Positions 1 to 7,633 of a stretch of DNA of 63,948 bases are shown here, one piece after another. Position 1 is the first letter of the stretch. Every line of letters starts with the position of its first letter. Source of the DNA: Pseudomonadota bacterium (GTDB lineage Bacteria > Pseudomonadota > Gammaproteobacteria > Steroidobacterales > MnTg04). The notes below the pieces were generated by a model that saw only the letters and a list, made by a program, of their open reading frames with translations, was not told where the DNA came from and did no database searches. A program made the translations under genes and the position numbers. The stretch lies in NCBI GenBank assembly GCA_022572885.1, contig JACZVC010000020.1:1-63948 (forward strand), in the 5' to 3' direction.

Positions 1-706
1 TTGCACAGGCAAACTTGAGCCCCATGAGAGGGACAAGTTTATTGATGACCAGCGCGCCGGTCTCGATGAGCGGTTTGCGGACGCCAAAGAGAAAGCCGAG
101 AAACGCGCATCCTACAGTATCGCTAAGTGGGGCAAAATTATTGCTCAGGCCGGGGGGCAAGTGTCGCACGAGGTTGCTCTAGGCGTATTTCCCGATCCGC
201 CCGCAAAAGAGAAAAAAATCTCGCTTAGCTACGCACTTTCGGCTGATAACGCGCAGGAAGTAGAGAATGCGAAATTCGGATTCAGTTTCAGAGAGAAATG
301 GTGGGCATCGCCGACAACCAACTCAAAATTCTCGACCGCGCTCGCTGTTGATCTTTCCTGGAAAGAAGTAGATACGAATGCGGCTTCAACTGTTACAAGA
401 GCCGCCGACTTCCTACCACTGTCGTTTTCAATTGCCCCGATCGAGCCTTTGAAAATTAGCGCGTCTGCTGGAATCGCCTATCTTGAAACAGAAGAGTTGG
501 ATATTGTCAGCGGCATCAAAGACTCCAGAGACGATGTTGCCCATGTCTATAAGATTGGCGTTTCCTATCAAACGTCAATGCCATGTTTGGCGCTCGGTGT
601 CGAATACAAGATACGCACGGATAAAGTGTTTAGCGAGCGTTTGTCCTATGAGTGGCTGCCTACAATGACGTTCGATTTGTTAAAAACCTGCTCTCTAAAC
701 AAATAG
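1..706 (+). CDS. Partial hypothetical protein, possibly envelope-associated, start outside the window
   Basis: The frame is open from base 2 to the TAG stop at 704-706, so about 234 C-terminal residues are present and the true start lies upstream. A first methionine near base 161 is probably not the start because the coding frame continues before it with a charged, helix-prone stretch rich in Glu, Lys and Asp. The rest alternates polar and hydrophobic residues in short runs, such as KISLSYAL, FGFSFREKWW and LALGVEYKI, with many aromatic residues, which suggests beta strands and possibly an outer-membrane or secreted beta protein. I recognise no family. It belongs to the AT-richer accessory stretch that ends at 4163. 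Confidence 0.55.
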   Translation, partial: CTGKLEPHERDKFIDDQRAGLDERFADAKEKAEKRASYSIAKWGKIIAQAGGQVSHEVALGVFPDPPAKEKKISLSYALSADNAQEVENAKFGFSFREKWWASPTTNSKFSTALAVDLSWKEVDTNAASTVTRAADFLPLSFSIAPIEPLKISASAGIAYLETEELDIVSGIKDSRDDVAHVYKIGVSYQTSMPCLALGVEYKIRTDKVFSERLSYEWLPTMTFDLLKTCSLNK

Positions 707-826
707 GAGTAGTGCGACTGGGGCCGCGACATGCATCGCAAGAAGAAACAACGCCGATGGGATTCTCGCGGTGTAGATCGTGAATGAGCTATTATGTTCC
801 TATCCAGCGAATAATTAGGGGTAGAT

Positions 827-1264
827 ATGCGACAAGCTGCGTACCTTCTAATCGGGTTTGGTCTAATCCTGGCTATCATTGGCGTATACCTTTTTTCTAG
901 AGAGGGAACGAAGGGTAGAAATACGATTAAGGCGCTTGGATTCGAATTCCAATTTGCTGGATCTTCGCTCGTGATATTTCTGGTGGGTTGTGGATTTGTT
1001 CTTTTCCCGTTCTTGTATCCAGATGCATTCATCATTCGTTCGTGTAAAACGGACCCAGATATCGCCTTTGCTCTTACGGGCTATAGAGATTCAATTAGGG
1101 AAAGTGACTTCCTCATAGCCGAAATAGCCTTAGCGGAGTTTCGAGAAAAGATAACGATAGCATTGTCAGAAAAAGGTTATCCGCATCGTAAGCTTCAGCA
1201 AATGAGCACAGAGGCACTTATCGTTGCGGGGGAAAAAGAGTGCTTAGTTCCTTTGGAACAATAG
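827..1264 (+). CDS. Small hypothetical membrane protein
   Basis: Encodes 145 residues. Two hydrophobic segments, roughly residues 4-23 and 45-68, look like a transmembrane hairpin, followed by a soluble, charged C-terminal tail of about 75 residues with two cysteines (SCKTD and KECLV). A ribosome site reading GGGG lies a few bases before the ATG. I do not recognise a family. It stands alone in the accessory stretch, about 120 bases after the preceding gene in the same direction, and its base composition is richer in A and T than the housekeeping genes further right, which fits horizontal acquisition. Confidence 0.5.
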   Translation: MRQAAYLLIGFGLILAIIGVYLFSREGTKGRNTIKALGFEFQFAGSSLVIFLVGCGFVLFPFLYPDAFIIRSCKTDPDIAFALTGYRDSIRESDFLIAEIALAEFREKITIALSEKGYPHRKLQQMSTEALIVAGEKECLVPLEQ

Positions 1265-1400
1265 GGATGTGTGGCATAGCGTCTGGAATTTGTGAGAAAA
1301 GGAAAAGCCTTGCTAACGACCTTAAGCGGTCACCATTGGAACTTGGATTTTGCCAGATTGAGTTAACCGTCCAGCAGAGTTTTCAACTTGTACTACACTT

Positions 1401-1495
1401 AAATTAAAATCACGATAAAGCCAAACCTGCCGAAAGGCGGGGACGGATAGTCATGGATCCTCACTTGCTCCGAGAAGCGAGGGAAGACTCCCCGA
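1401..1495 (+). promoter_or_regulatory. GEMM-like (cyclic dinucleotide class I) riboswitch candidate
   Basis: CACG at 1411 is followed by AAAGCCAAACC, then a stem closed by a GAAA tetraloop (CTGCC-GAAA-GGCGG), then GGGACG. The order and spacing match the first half of the c-di-GMP-I (GEMM) aptamer as I remember it, including the 17-base CACG..AAACC segment. The second half has a stem-loop at about 1463-1480 (CTTGCT pairing with AGCGAG) but differs from the usual consensus: GACGGATAGTC stands where GACGCAAAGCC is expected. It could be a variant class or a chance look-alike. It lies about 170 bases upstream of the cfa-like gene on the same strand, the position of a 5' leader. Confidence 0.4.
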
Positions 1496-1661
1496 AGAAG
1501 CCAGAAGCCGATGAGTAACGCTGCGCGGGAGACTGAAAATGACTTCAAAACCGAAGGAGCAGTCGTGACAAAATCCCCGAAACCGACCGATACTGCTGTG
1601 GTTCTTCAGTCACGCGGCCTGCGATCGATGGTACGTATCTCGCAGCGGCCGCTTCAATATT

Positions 1662-2789
1662 ATGTCTTCGCGTAGTCAGAAACTGCTTGAACCGATGCTC
1701 CGCGAGGTGGGCATACGGATAAACGGTCCTGAACCGTGGGATATGACCATTCATGATGCGCGCTTTTTTGACCGCTTCATAAGAGACGGCACGCTGGGTG
1801 CGGGCGAGAGTTACGTGGATGGCTGGTGGGACTGCGAGCGCCTCGATGAGCTTACTGTGCGCGTACTCAGTTCTAAACTTTCGGACCTATTTGCCAGAAA
1901 CTGGAAACTCCGGCTGCATCATTTGCAAAAGGTACTCCTCGATCGGCAAAGAGGACACCGCAGCATGGCCGTCGCGGAACAGCATTACGATCTCGGCAAT
2001 GAATTCTTTGCCCGAATGCTTGGTCCGACCATGGTGTACTCCTGCGCTTACTGGCACGACGCCGACAATCTCGATGAGGCTCAGCGGAACAAGATGGACC
2101 TGTGCTGCCGCAAGCTCGAGCTCAAAGAAGGTGACAGGCTGCTCGACGTCGGATGTGGCTGGGGATCGATGATGAAGTACGCGGCGGAAAACTACGGCTG
2201 TGAGGTTATCGGCATCACAATCTCGGAGCAGCAGTGCGAATATGCTGAACGTATCACCAAAGATCTACCGGTCGAAGTGCGGCTTCTGAATTATCGCGAT
2301 GCTCGACCGGATGACCTTGGTACATTCGACAAAGTCGTTTCGATAGGCATGTTCGAGCATGTCGGAAAACGTAATTACCGGAGTTTCATGCAATTTATCG
2401 ACCGGGTTCTGGCGCCCGGTGGTCTGTTTCTTCTGCACACCATCGGCAGAATTGCCGACGTGCAAGATCGATGGTTTGAACGGTATATCTTTCCCAACAG
2501 TTGTCTGCCCGAGCTTAAGGACCTGGCGGATGCAATCGCTAAAATTTTCGTCCTGGAAGACGTGCAGAACATCGGTCCGCATTACGATAAGACCACGCTC
2601 GCCTGGCATCGGAACTTCGAACAGTTTGCCAAGGAAGGTCTTGCTGAAGAAAACCCGAAGTTCTACCGCATGTGGCGCTATTACCTGCTGACGGGGGCCG
2701 GTAATTTTCGTATGCGCGACAGGGGCGCCGTTTGGCAGATGGTGTTATCCAAAGGTGGCGTCCCGGTGGGCTACGTTGCCCCCCGCTAA
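1662..2789 (+). CDS. cfa: Cyclopropane-fatty-acyl-phospholipid synthase
   Basis: A 375-residue SAM-dependent enzyme that adds a methylene bridge across double bonds of membrane phospholipid acyl chains. The N-terminal domain (about 1-95) contains GESYVDGWW. The Rossmann methyltransferase domain carries the SAM motif LDVGCGWG at 161-168. Active-site residues known from the E. coli enzyme are present: Cys128 (YSCAYW), Glu232 (MFEHVG), His259 (LLHTIG) and Tyr308. The residue equivalent to E. coli Cys354 is Gly345 in YYLLTGAGNF. The ATG at 1662 lacks a strong ribosome site; a GTG frame at 1565-1675 with a perfect AAGGAG site overlaps the start and might couple translation. The upstream leader resembles a cyclic dinucleotide riboswitch. 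It sits in an accessory stretch, so it may be a second, acquired copy. Confidence 0.93.
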   Translation: MSSRSQKLLEPMLREVGIRINGPEPWDMTIHDARFFDRFIRDGTLGAGESYVDGWWDCERLDELTVRVLSSKLSDLFARNWKLRLHHLQKVLLDRQRGHRSMAVAEQHYDLGNEFFARMLGPTMVYSCAYWHDADNLDEAQRNKMDLCCRKLELKEGDRLLDVGCGWGSMMKYAAENYGCEVIGITISEQQCEYAERITKDLPVEVRLLNYRDARPDDLGTFDKVVSIGMFEHVGKRNYRSFMQFIDRVLAPGGLFLLHTIGRIADVQDRWFERYIFPNSCLPELKDLADAIAKIFVLEDVQNIGPHYDKTTLAWHRNFEQFAKEGLAEENPKFYRMWRYYLLTGAGNFRMRDRGAVWQMVLSKGGVPVGYVAPR

Positions 2790-2984
2790 TTCAGTTGCCC
2801 CCAGAACTTGAGGAAATCACGGCGGTCTTCTTCTGACCGTAAGCGGGCACTAAGACGCAGGAAGCCACTAATTCTGGCAGAAGGTCGCTTTACGACCCAA
2901 AGCGGTCTTTGACCGGCACGCAGGTCGTAGCTATCAATTCTAGGTCGCCCATTTGGCGACTCAGTAAACACCGAGGGAATATCC

Positions 2985-3917
2985 ATGCGTCGTCCAGCGC
3001 TTATCCTATTTCTTTGCTGTCTTTTTGTGACCGTAACCGCACATAGCGAGATCTGCGCGGAGCGAGGATTGTCCATGGGATCCGGCAGCTACGTGATTGA
3101 CGGTGGTGCAGGTCGAAACGACAAATGTATCGAGGTTTATTACCATGTGCCGCAAGGACTCACAAATGAGTCACCAGTTGTCATTGTGGTCCCGGGCGCA
3201 GGTCGGAACGGTTGGGACTATCGTGATTCGTGGATTGAAGCATCGGAGAAATACAACGTGCTGGTACTTTCTCCCAGTTTCTCGGAAGAACATTACCCGA
3301 GATTTTGGAATTACAACCTAGCAGGAATGATCTCTGACGTTGAAATTGGCGGAAATCCGCGGCGTATCGCTGGGTACAACATCAGCACCAATCCCAAAGA
3401 GTGGATACTCAGTGACTTGGACCGCATATTCAGCAACGCTACGAAACAACTCGACATGACTGCGTCGTTCTATGATGCTTTCGGACATTCGGCAGGTGGT
3501 CAGTTTTTGCATCGCATGGCGATGTTTCACGTTGGGCATAAAGCCCGTCGAATTCTAGCGGCCAATTCCGGTTGGTATACAGTACCGGTATTCGACGTCC
3601 GGTTTCCCTACGGACTAGACGGAAGCATCGCAACGCGCGAATTGCTTGTTCAATCATTCAAGGCTCCTCTGGTTGTTTTTCTTGGCGAGCGTGATGATAA
3701 AGACGAGACGCGAGGAGATTTAGCCAGCTCCCCCGAAATCGATATCCAAGGTCCTGGCCGTATCGAGCGGGGCCAATACTTTTATTCGAACGCCATGAAG
3801 ACAGCGGTGGAAATCGACGTGGACATCGAGTGGAACATGGTTGTCGTGCCCGACGTTGGTCACGACTATCGGCGTATGAGCAGAGCCGCAGCAGAGTATC
3901 TATACGCGCCAAAATAG
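2985..3917 (+). CDS. Secreted alpha/beta-hydrolase
   Basis: A 310-residue protein with an N-terminal signal peptide (hydrophobic core about 5-18, ending in HSE). The mature part is an alpha/beta-hydrolase: oxyanion-strand motif VVIVVPGAGRNG at about 65-76, nucleophile elbow GHSAGG with Ser169, an acid in the GERDDKD loop (Asp237 or Asp238), and His293 in VGHDY. This matches the poly(3-hydroxybutyrate) depolymerase/esterase-like fold, but the substrate cannot be told from the sequence. The start ATG follows a GAGGGAATATCC ribosome site. It is the last gene of the left accessory stretch and is transcribed towards the tRNA-Glu fragment. I infer periplasmic or extracellular hydrolysis of an ester or peptide. 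Confidence 0.8.
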   Translation: MRRPALILFLCCLFVTVTAHSEICAERGLSMGSGSYVIDGGAGRNDKCIEVYYHVPQGLTNESPVVIVVPGAGRNGWDYRDSWIEASEKYNVLVLSPSFSEEHYPRFWNYNLAGMISDVEIGGNPRRIAGYNISTNPKEWILSDLDRIFSNATKQLDMTASFYDAFGHSAGGQFLHRMAMFHVGHKARRILAANSGWYTVPVFDVRFPYGLDGSIATRELLVQSFKAPLVVFLGERDDKDETRGDLASSPEIDIQGPGRIERGQYFYSNAMKTAVEIDVDIEWNMVVVPDVGHDYRRMSRAAAEYLYAPK

Positions 3918-4046
3918 ATACATAACAGACCGTTCCGGCCCAAGCTCGCTTCACCTGTTCGACCGCTTGTGGCCGTTTGCTGCCCGTCGCGTCCTGCACC
4001 AGATTTTTTTTGAACGACCGCTTTTGACGGAACCGGACAGTTTCTC

Positions 4047-4070
4047 GGTTGGTTAAACGGTTGGTTAAAC
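4047..4070. repeat. Two tandem copies of GGTTGGTTAAAC
   Basis: The 12-base unit GGTTGGTTAAAC occurs twice head to tail, 44 bases before the tRNA-Glu fragment. It is followed by two CCAAAAAC blocks at about 4070-4100. Such short direct repeats beside an attachment-like tRNA fragment could be integrase arm-type sites, but nothing here proves that. Confidence 0.5.
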
Positions 4071-4113
4071 CAAAAACGGGCTAGCCAAAAACCTGCTAAC
4101 CCGTTGATTTAAT

Positions 4114-4163
4114 TGGTACTCCCTAGGGGATTCGAACCCCTGTTACCGCCGTGAGAGGGCGGT
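4114..4163 (-). other. 3' fragment of a tRNA-Glu (CTC) gene, attachment-site remnant
   Basis: On the minus strand this 50-base segment holds the anticodon stem-loop CCGCC-CTCTCAC-GGCGG (anticodon CTC), a perfect T arm (AGGGG-TTCGAAT-CCCCT), the 3' acceptor strand and an encoded CCA. The 5' acceptor strand and D arm are absent; the sequence to the right is instead the end of a truncated pyrophosphatase. Site-specific integrases often recombine within tRNA anticodon or T loops and leave exactly such a fragment. It marks a junction between the left accessory stretch and the genes to the right. Confidence 0.75.
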
Positions 4164-4165
4164 TG

Positions 4166-4473
4166 TTACTCCCCTGCCAGCGCATCCTCGAGTAATGACT
4201 CGAGCCGGGAGAATCGCTTGCTGTAATCGTTGCACCAGGTCTGCGGGATCAAACCATACATCGTCGGGCAGACGTTGGAATAGGCCTGCGGCCGATCCAC
4301 TTTCAAATGGCCGGTCGACTCGTCCAGTTCGTACTTGATGGTGTCACCGGGAACGACCTCGATATAGGCATTGACCAACTCCGGAAATTCATCGCCAATC
4401 GGTATGCCATGCCAGGGGTAAGCCTTGAAAAGATAGCCGAGCAAATTCCAAAGCGTTTCTTTTTTTCAGCCAT
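4166..4473 (-). pseudogene. Inorganic pyrophosphatase relic (frameshifted and truncated)
   Basis: The readable part (from about 4444) contains KAYPWHGIPIGDEFPELVNA, KYELDESTGHLKVDRP and YGLIPQTWC, which match the N-terminal part of family I soluble pyrophosphatases of the type that begins with a PWHG motif. An ATG at 4473 starts MAEKK and then loses frame in a run of seven A bases; one more A would join it to the ETLWNLLGYLFKAYPWHG frame. At the other end the protein stops soon after PQTWC, without the GDGDPLD active-site region, right beside the tRNA-Glu fragment. Both ends are therefore damaged, and activity is not expected. Confidence 0.75.
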
Positions 4474-4488
4474 TGCCCACTCGTACGG

Positions 4489-5790
4489 TCAATTTGTATA
4501 GGCCGGGGGCAGCGGTCTATCGAGATCCTTGTAGCGCTCGAACAGCAACGTCGACCGGCTTACCATCGGAATTGTTTTGCCACGAATCATTACGAAATCG
4601 GCGAAGGTACTCACTTCCAGCGGGTCACCGCTCCAGATCACGAGATCGGCCTCCGCGCCGACGGAAACCGTGCCATAGCTTGCCTGCACACCAAAAATTT
4701 TCGCTGGATTAATGGTCAAAGCCCGCAAAGCGGTCTCGTAGGACAACCCGTTCGCTACGGCTACGCCAGCCGCCTGCTTCATATTTCGCGAATTGTGCGA
4801 ATTGCCGGAGGAAAAAGCCACCATCACGCCGGCCGCGTCCAGCCTGGCGGCATTCTCCAAAGTAGAGCCGAGCGCTGCAAAACTGCTCGGCAGATTCTGC
4901 AGCGGATCGAGGATCACCGGCACATTGGCATCAGCCAGTTTGTCGGCGACGATCCACGCCTCGGCGCCGCTGTTTATTACCAGGCGTATACCAAACTCGT
5001 TGGCCAGACGCAGTGCGGATTCGATGTCGCTCGCGCGATCGACCGTCGCCACGATCGGGCGCTGGCCATTGAGCACTTCCACCAGGGAGTCCAGGTCCAG
5101 CCTGTTTAGCCGGTAGGCTCGTCGCCGGCCCTGCGCATACGCATCATGATTGGCGGCATAGTCGCGGGCATCCTGCAGCGCCTCGCGGAGCAGCAACAGC
5201 GCATTGGCCCGCGACCCGCCGGCAAGTCTCGCACCGGTTTCGCCAAGCATGACAAACAGGGCGCTGTTTCGGGCGACAATAAAGTTCTCGGTCGAGCCAA
5301 GGTGAATAACACTGCCAAGACCGAGTATCGGCGAGTTATTGATTTCCTGGTAGAACCCGGCCCGCGGAGCAACCATCGCCCGGGTCACTCCCTCGATACG
5401 ATTGATCGGAATCAACGTGGACCGCGGGTTGATAACATCGGCAAGCTCAAACGCAGCGGTATACCTTTCATCGGTTTGAATAACATCGACTGTCTCCTGG
5501 ACGAGGTCGATCTCCACAACGCCAAAATAACTGTAAGCATCGAAAAAACCCGGCGTGACGATACGGCCGTTCGCTTCAATTTCCTCGGCGCCATCCGGGA
5601 TTGCAATGCCACTGCCAACTGCAACGATATGGCCATTTTCCACCAGCACAGTCGCATCATTAAGCGTGCCTTGCTCGGTCATCGTGTAAACCGTGGCGCC
5701 CGTAATGGCAATTACCTCCGCCGCCAAAACGCCCGGTACGAACACCAGGGATACAAAAACTGCCCACAAATATTTACCCTGATGATTCAT
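4489..5790 (-). CDS. Exported amidohydrolase-family protein lacking metal ligands
   Basis: 433 residues, with a signal peptide (about 1-24, cleavage after VLAA) and an amidohydrolase/imidazolonepropionase-like fold: N-terminal beta sandwich with ITGATVYT, GRIVTPGFFDAYSYFG, and C-terminal NPAKIFGV.. GAEADLVIWSGDPL. The metal-binding HxH after the first barrel strand is replaced by Tyr86-Ser-Tyr88. The region matching SFHHAIEAY in the upstream paralogue reads INSGAEAW, and the HSD-type acidic residue near the end is SSG. It is probably a non-catalytic partner. Its start overlaps the end of the paralogue by four bases (ATGA), so the two are translationally coupled and may form a heteromeric periplasmic complex. 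Confidence 0.85.
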   Translation of the reverse strand: MNHQGKYLWAVFVSLVFVPGVLAAEVIAITGATVYTMTEQGTLNDATVLVENGHIVAVGSGIAIPDGAEEIEANGRIVTPGFFDAYSYFGVVEIDLVQETVDVIQTDERYTAAFELADVINPRSTLIPINRIEGVTRAMVAPRAGFYQEINNSPILGLGSVIHLGSTENFIVARNSALFVMLGETGARLAGGSRANALLLLREALQDARDYAANHDAYAQGRRRAYRLNRLDLDSLVEVLNGQRPIVATVDRASDIESALRLANEFGIRLVINSGAEAWIVADKLADANVPVILDPLQNLPSSFAALGSTLENAARLDAAGVMVAFSSGNSHNSRNMKQAAGVAVANGLSYETALRALTINPAKIFGVQASYGTVSVGAEADLVIWSGDPLEVSTFADFVMIRGKTIPMVSRSTLLFERYKDLDRPLPPAYTN

Positions 5791-7175
5791 TTGATTTCTC
5801 CATCGATCTCGATAATACCGAGCATGAAATCGGACTTGGGCTGTTTTGCCGGATCATTGCGGTCATAAACCAGCGCCCCGTCGATAAAAACGTTTTCGGC
5901 GTGACTGTATACACTGAACGGGTTGCCGTCCCAGATCACCAGGTCGGCATCCTTGCCAACGGCCAGCGTCCCCGTTTGGTCGATGATGCCGAGCGCCTTG
6001 GCCGGATTCTCGGTCAGCCATCGCATGGCGTGTTCTTCAGTCACCGGAATTCCGCCCCGGTTTGCCGCCGCAATCACCTTGGCAGCCTCCTGGTTCAGCC
6101 TCTGGATTCCCTTCGATGAATCCGAATGAACGATCGCGCAGGCGCCGGCTTTATCAACCAATGCAATATTCTCGCGGACACCGTCATAAGCCTCGATCTT
6201 GAAACCCCACCAGTCGGCCCACATCGAAGCGCAAGTGCCGCTCTCGGCGAGCAAATCAGCAATTTTATATGCCTCAATCGCGTGGTGGAACGACGTGACC
6301 TTGTAGCCAAACTCCTTCGCGATATCCAGCATCACAGCCATCTCGTCGGCGCGGTAGCAATGATTGTGGACCAGTATTTCGCCGTTCAAGACTCCAGCGA
6401 GCGTCTCCAGGCCCAGATCCCTGACCGGCTTTTCGTCGGATTCACCATCCAGGTACTCCTGCCAAAGACGGTTGTATTCTTCGGCCTCAATCCACGCGGC
6501 ACGATAACCGGCCACATTCCCCATCGCGGTACTCGGCGCGACACCAACGCCTTCTCCGTACACGCGTTTGGGGTTTTCGCCACAGGCCATTTTCAGCCCA
6601 TAGGGAGCGCCGGGGAATTTCATACCCTGCATGGTGCGTGACGGCACGTTTTTCAGCGTTACGCTGCGACCGCCGATCAGGTTGGCCGAACCGGGCAGGA
6701 TTTGCATGCTGGTCACCCCACCGGCGAGCGCTTTGGCGAAGCCCGGGTCCTTCGGATTGACCGAGTGCTCGGCCCAGACCTCGGCGGTCACCGGGGCGGT
6801 CATTTCATTGCCATCGGATTGCGGCTTGACACCGGGCGAAGCGTAAACCCCCAGGTGGGAATGGGTATCGATGATGCCGGGCGTCAGCCATTTGCCGGAT
6901 GCGTCAATCTCAGACGCCCCCGCGGGTAAAGCGAGACCCTGACCGACCTCGGCGATTTTCCCGTCGCGGACCAGGAGATCGCCATTTTCTATCTTGCCGC
7001 CGTCGCCGGTATATATGGTCGCACCCGTGATCAGCAAGGTGACCGACGGTAGCGCTTGATAGGTCGAAGGGAACGGGTCCTTGCCCGGTGCGACGCGCGC
7101 ATCGGAGTCACCGCCTGGCGGGCTGCAGGCTGCCAGCATCAAAATCAGCGCCAGCGCCGGAATATTTTTGCTCAT
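5787..7175 (-). CDS. Amidohydrolase lipoprotein
   Basis: 462 residues from the ATG at 7175, chosen because GGAG lies at proper distance and the N terminus becomes a lipoprotein signal, LILMLAAC, with Cys17 as the lipidated residue. The catalytic domain is that of metal-dependent amidohydrolases: TPGIIDTHSHLG with the HxH pair His105/His107, SFHHAIEAY, and a late IVHSDSS segment providing the conserved Asp. The C terminus returns to the beta sandwich (GKDADLVIWDGNPF). It probably hydrolyses a cyclic amide or dipeptide-like substrate while anchored to the envelope. It is the first gene of a two-gene unit with the ligand-less paralogue downstream (ATGA overlap). Confidence 0.88.
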   Translation of the reverse strand: MSKNIPALALILMLAACSPPGGDSDARVAPGKDPFPSTYQALPSVTLLITGATIYTGDGGKIENGDLLVRDGKIAEVGQGLALPAGASEIDASGKWLTPGIIDTHSHLGVYASPGVKPQSDGNEMTAPVTAEVWAEHSVNPKDPGFAKALAGGVTSMQILPGSANLIGGRSVTLKNVPSRTMQGMKFPGAPYGLKMACGENPKRVYGEGVGVAPSTAMGNVAGYRAAWIEAEEYNRLWQEYLDGESDEKPVRDLGLETLAGVLNGEILVHNHCYRADEMAVMLDIAKEFGYKVTSFHHAIEAYKIADLLAESGTCASMWADWWGFKIEAYDGVRENIALVDKAGACAIVHSDSSKGIQRLNQEAAKVIAAANRGGIPVTEEHAMRWLTENPAKALGIIDQTGTLAVGKDADLVIWDGNPFSVYSHAENVFIDGALVYDRNDPAKQPKSDFMLGIIEIDGEIK

Positions 7176-7365
7176 TAACATTCTCCGTAAGCGTCCCTGG
7201 AATAATCCAGAGGTCCGAAAGGCTGTGAATCGTAGCACGGATTCCGCTTGCCAAGGTCCGTAAAAAGCAGGCCGGGACCAGTCACGCGCGGTCCGTGAAA
7301 ACTTGGTGTGTGCGTTGCATTAACGCATTATCCGCCTGCATCGGCTCACCCGCACAGGAGGCGTA

Positions 7366-7626
7366 ATGACGACGATAGGCACGCCATTGACCGATCGGGC
7401 TACACGCATGATGTTGCTGGGTTCGGGTGAACTGGGCAAGGAAGTCGTTATCGAAGCACAGCGATTCGGTGTCGAAGTGATTGCCGTCGACCGCTACGCG
7501 AATGCGCCGGCGATGCTGGTTGCCAATCGCAGCCATGTCATCGACATGCTGGACCCCGCCGCATTGAGAAGCGTAATTTCGCAAGAGCAGCCAGACATTT
7601 TGGTACCCGAAGATGCAAAGCCATAA
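7366..7626 (+). pseudogene. purT: Truncated purT (first 86 codons only)
   Basis: The 86-residue product matches the N terminus of formate-dependent phosphoribosylglycinamide formyltransferase: [33 protein letters not shown], then RSHVIDMLD. PurT proteins are about 390 residues; here the frame ends after DILVPE, and the ATP-grasp domain is missing. The start is intact and has an excellent ribosome site (AGGAGG five bases before the ATG), so the stump may still be translated. The break lies eight bases from the end of the convergent RND transporter gene, which suggests a deletion or rearrangement joined the two. It cannot be an active transformylase. Confidence 0.88.
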
Positions 7627-7633
7627 CAACCGG

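Noticed and set aside
1565-1675. 37-codon GTG frame with AAGGAG site overlapping the cfa start
   Set aside because: The ribosome site is excellent but the product has no recognisable feature. It is noted as a possible coupling element, not called as a gene.
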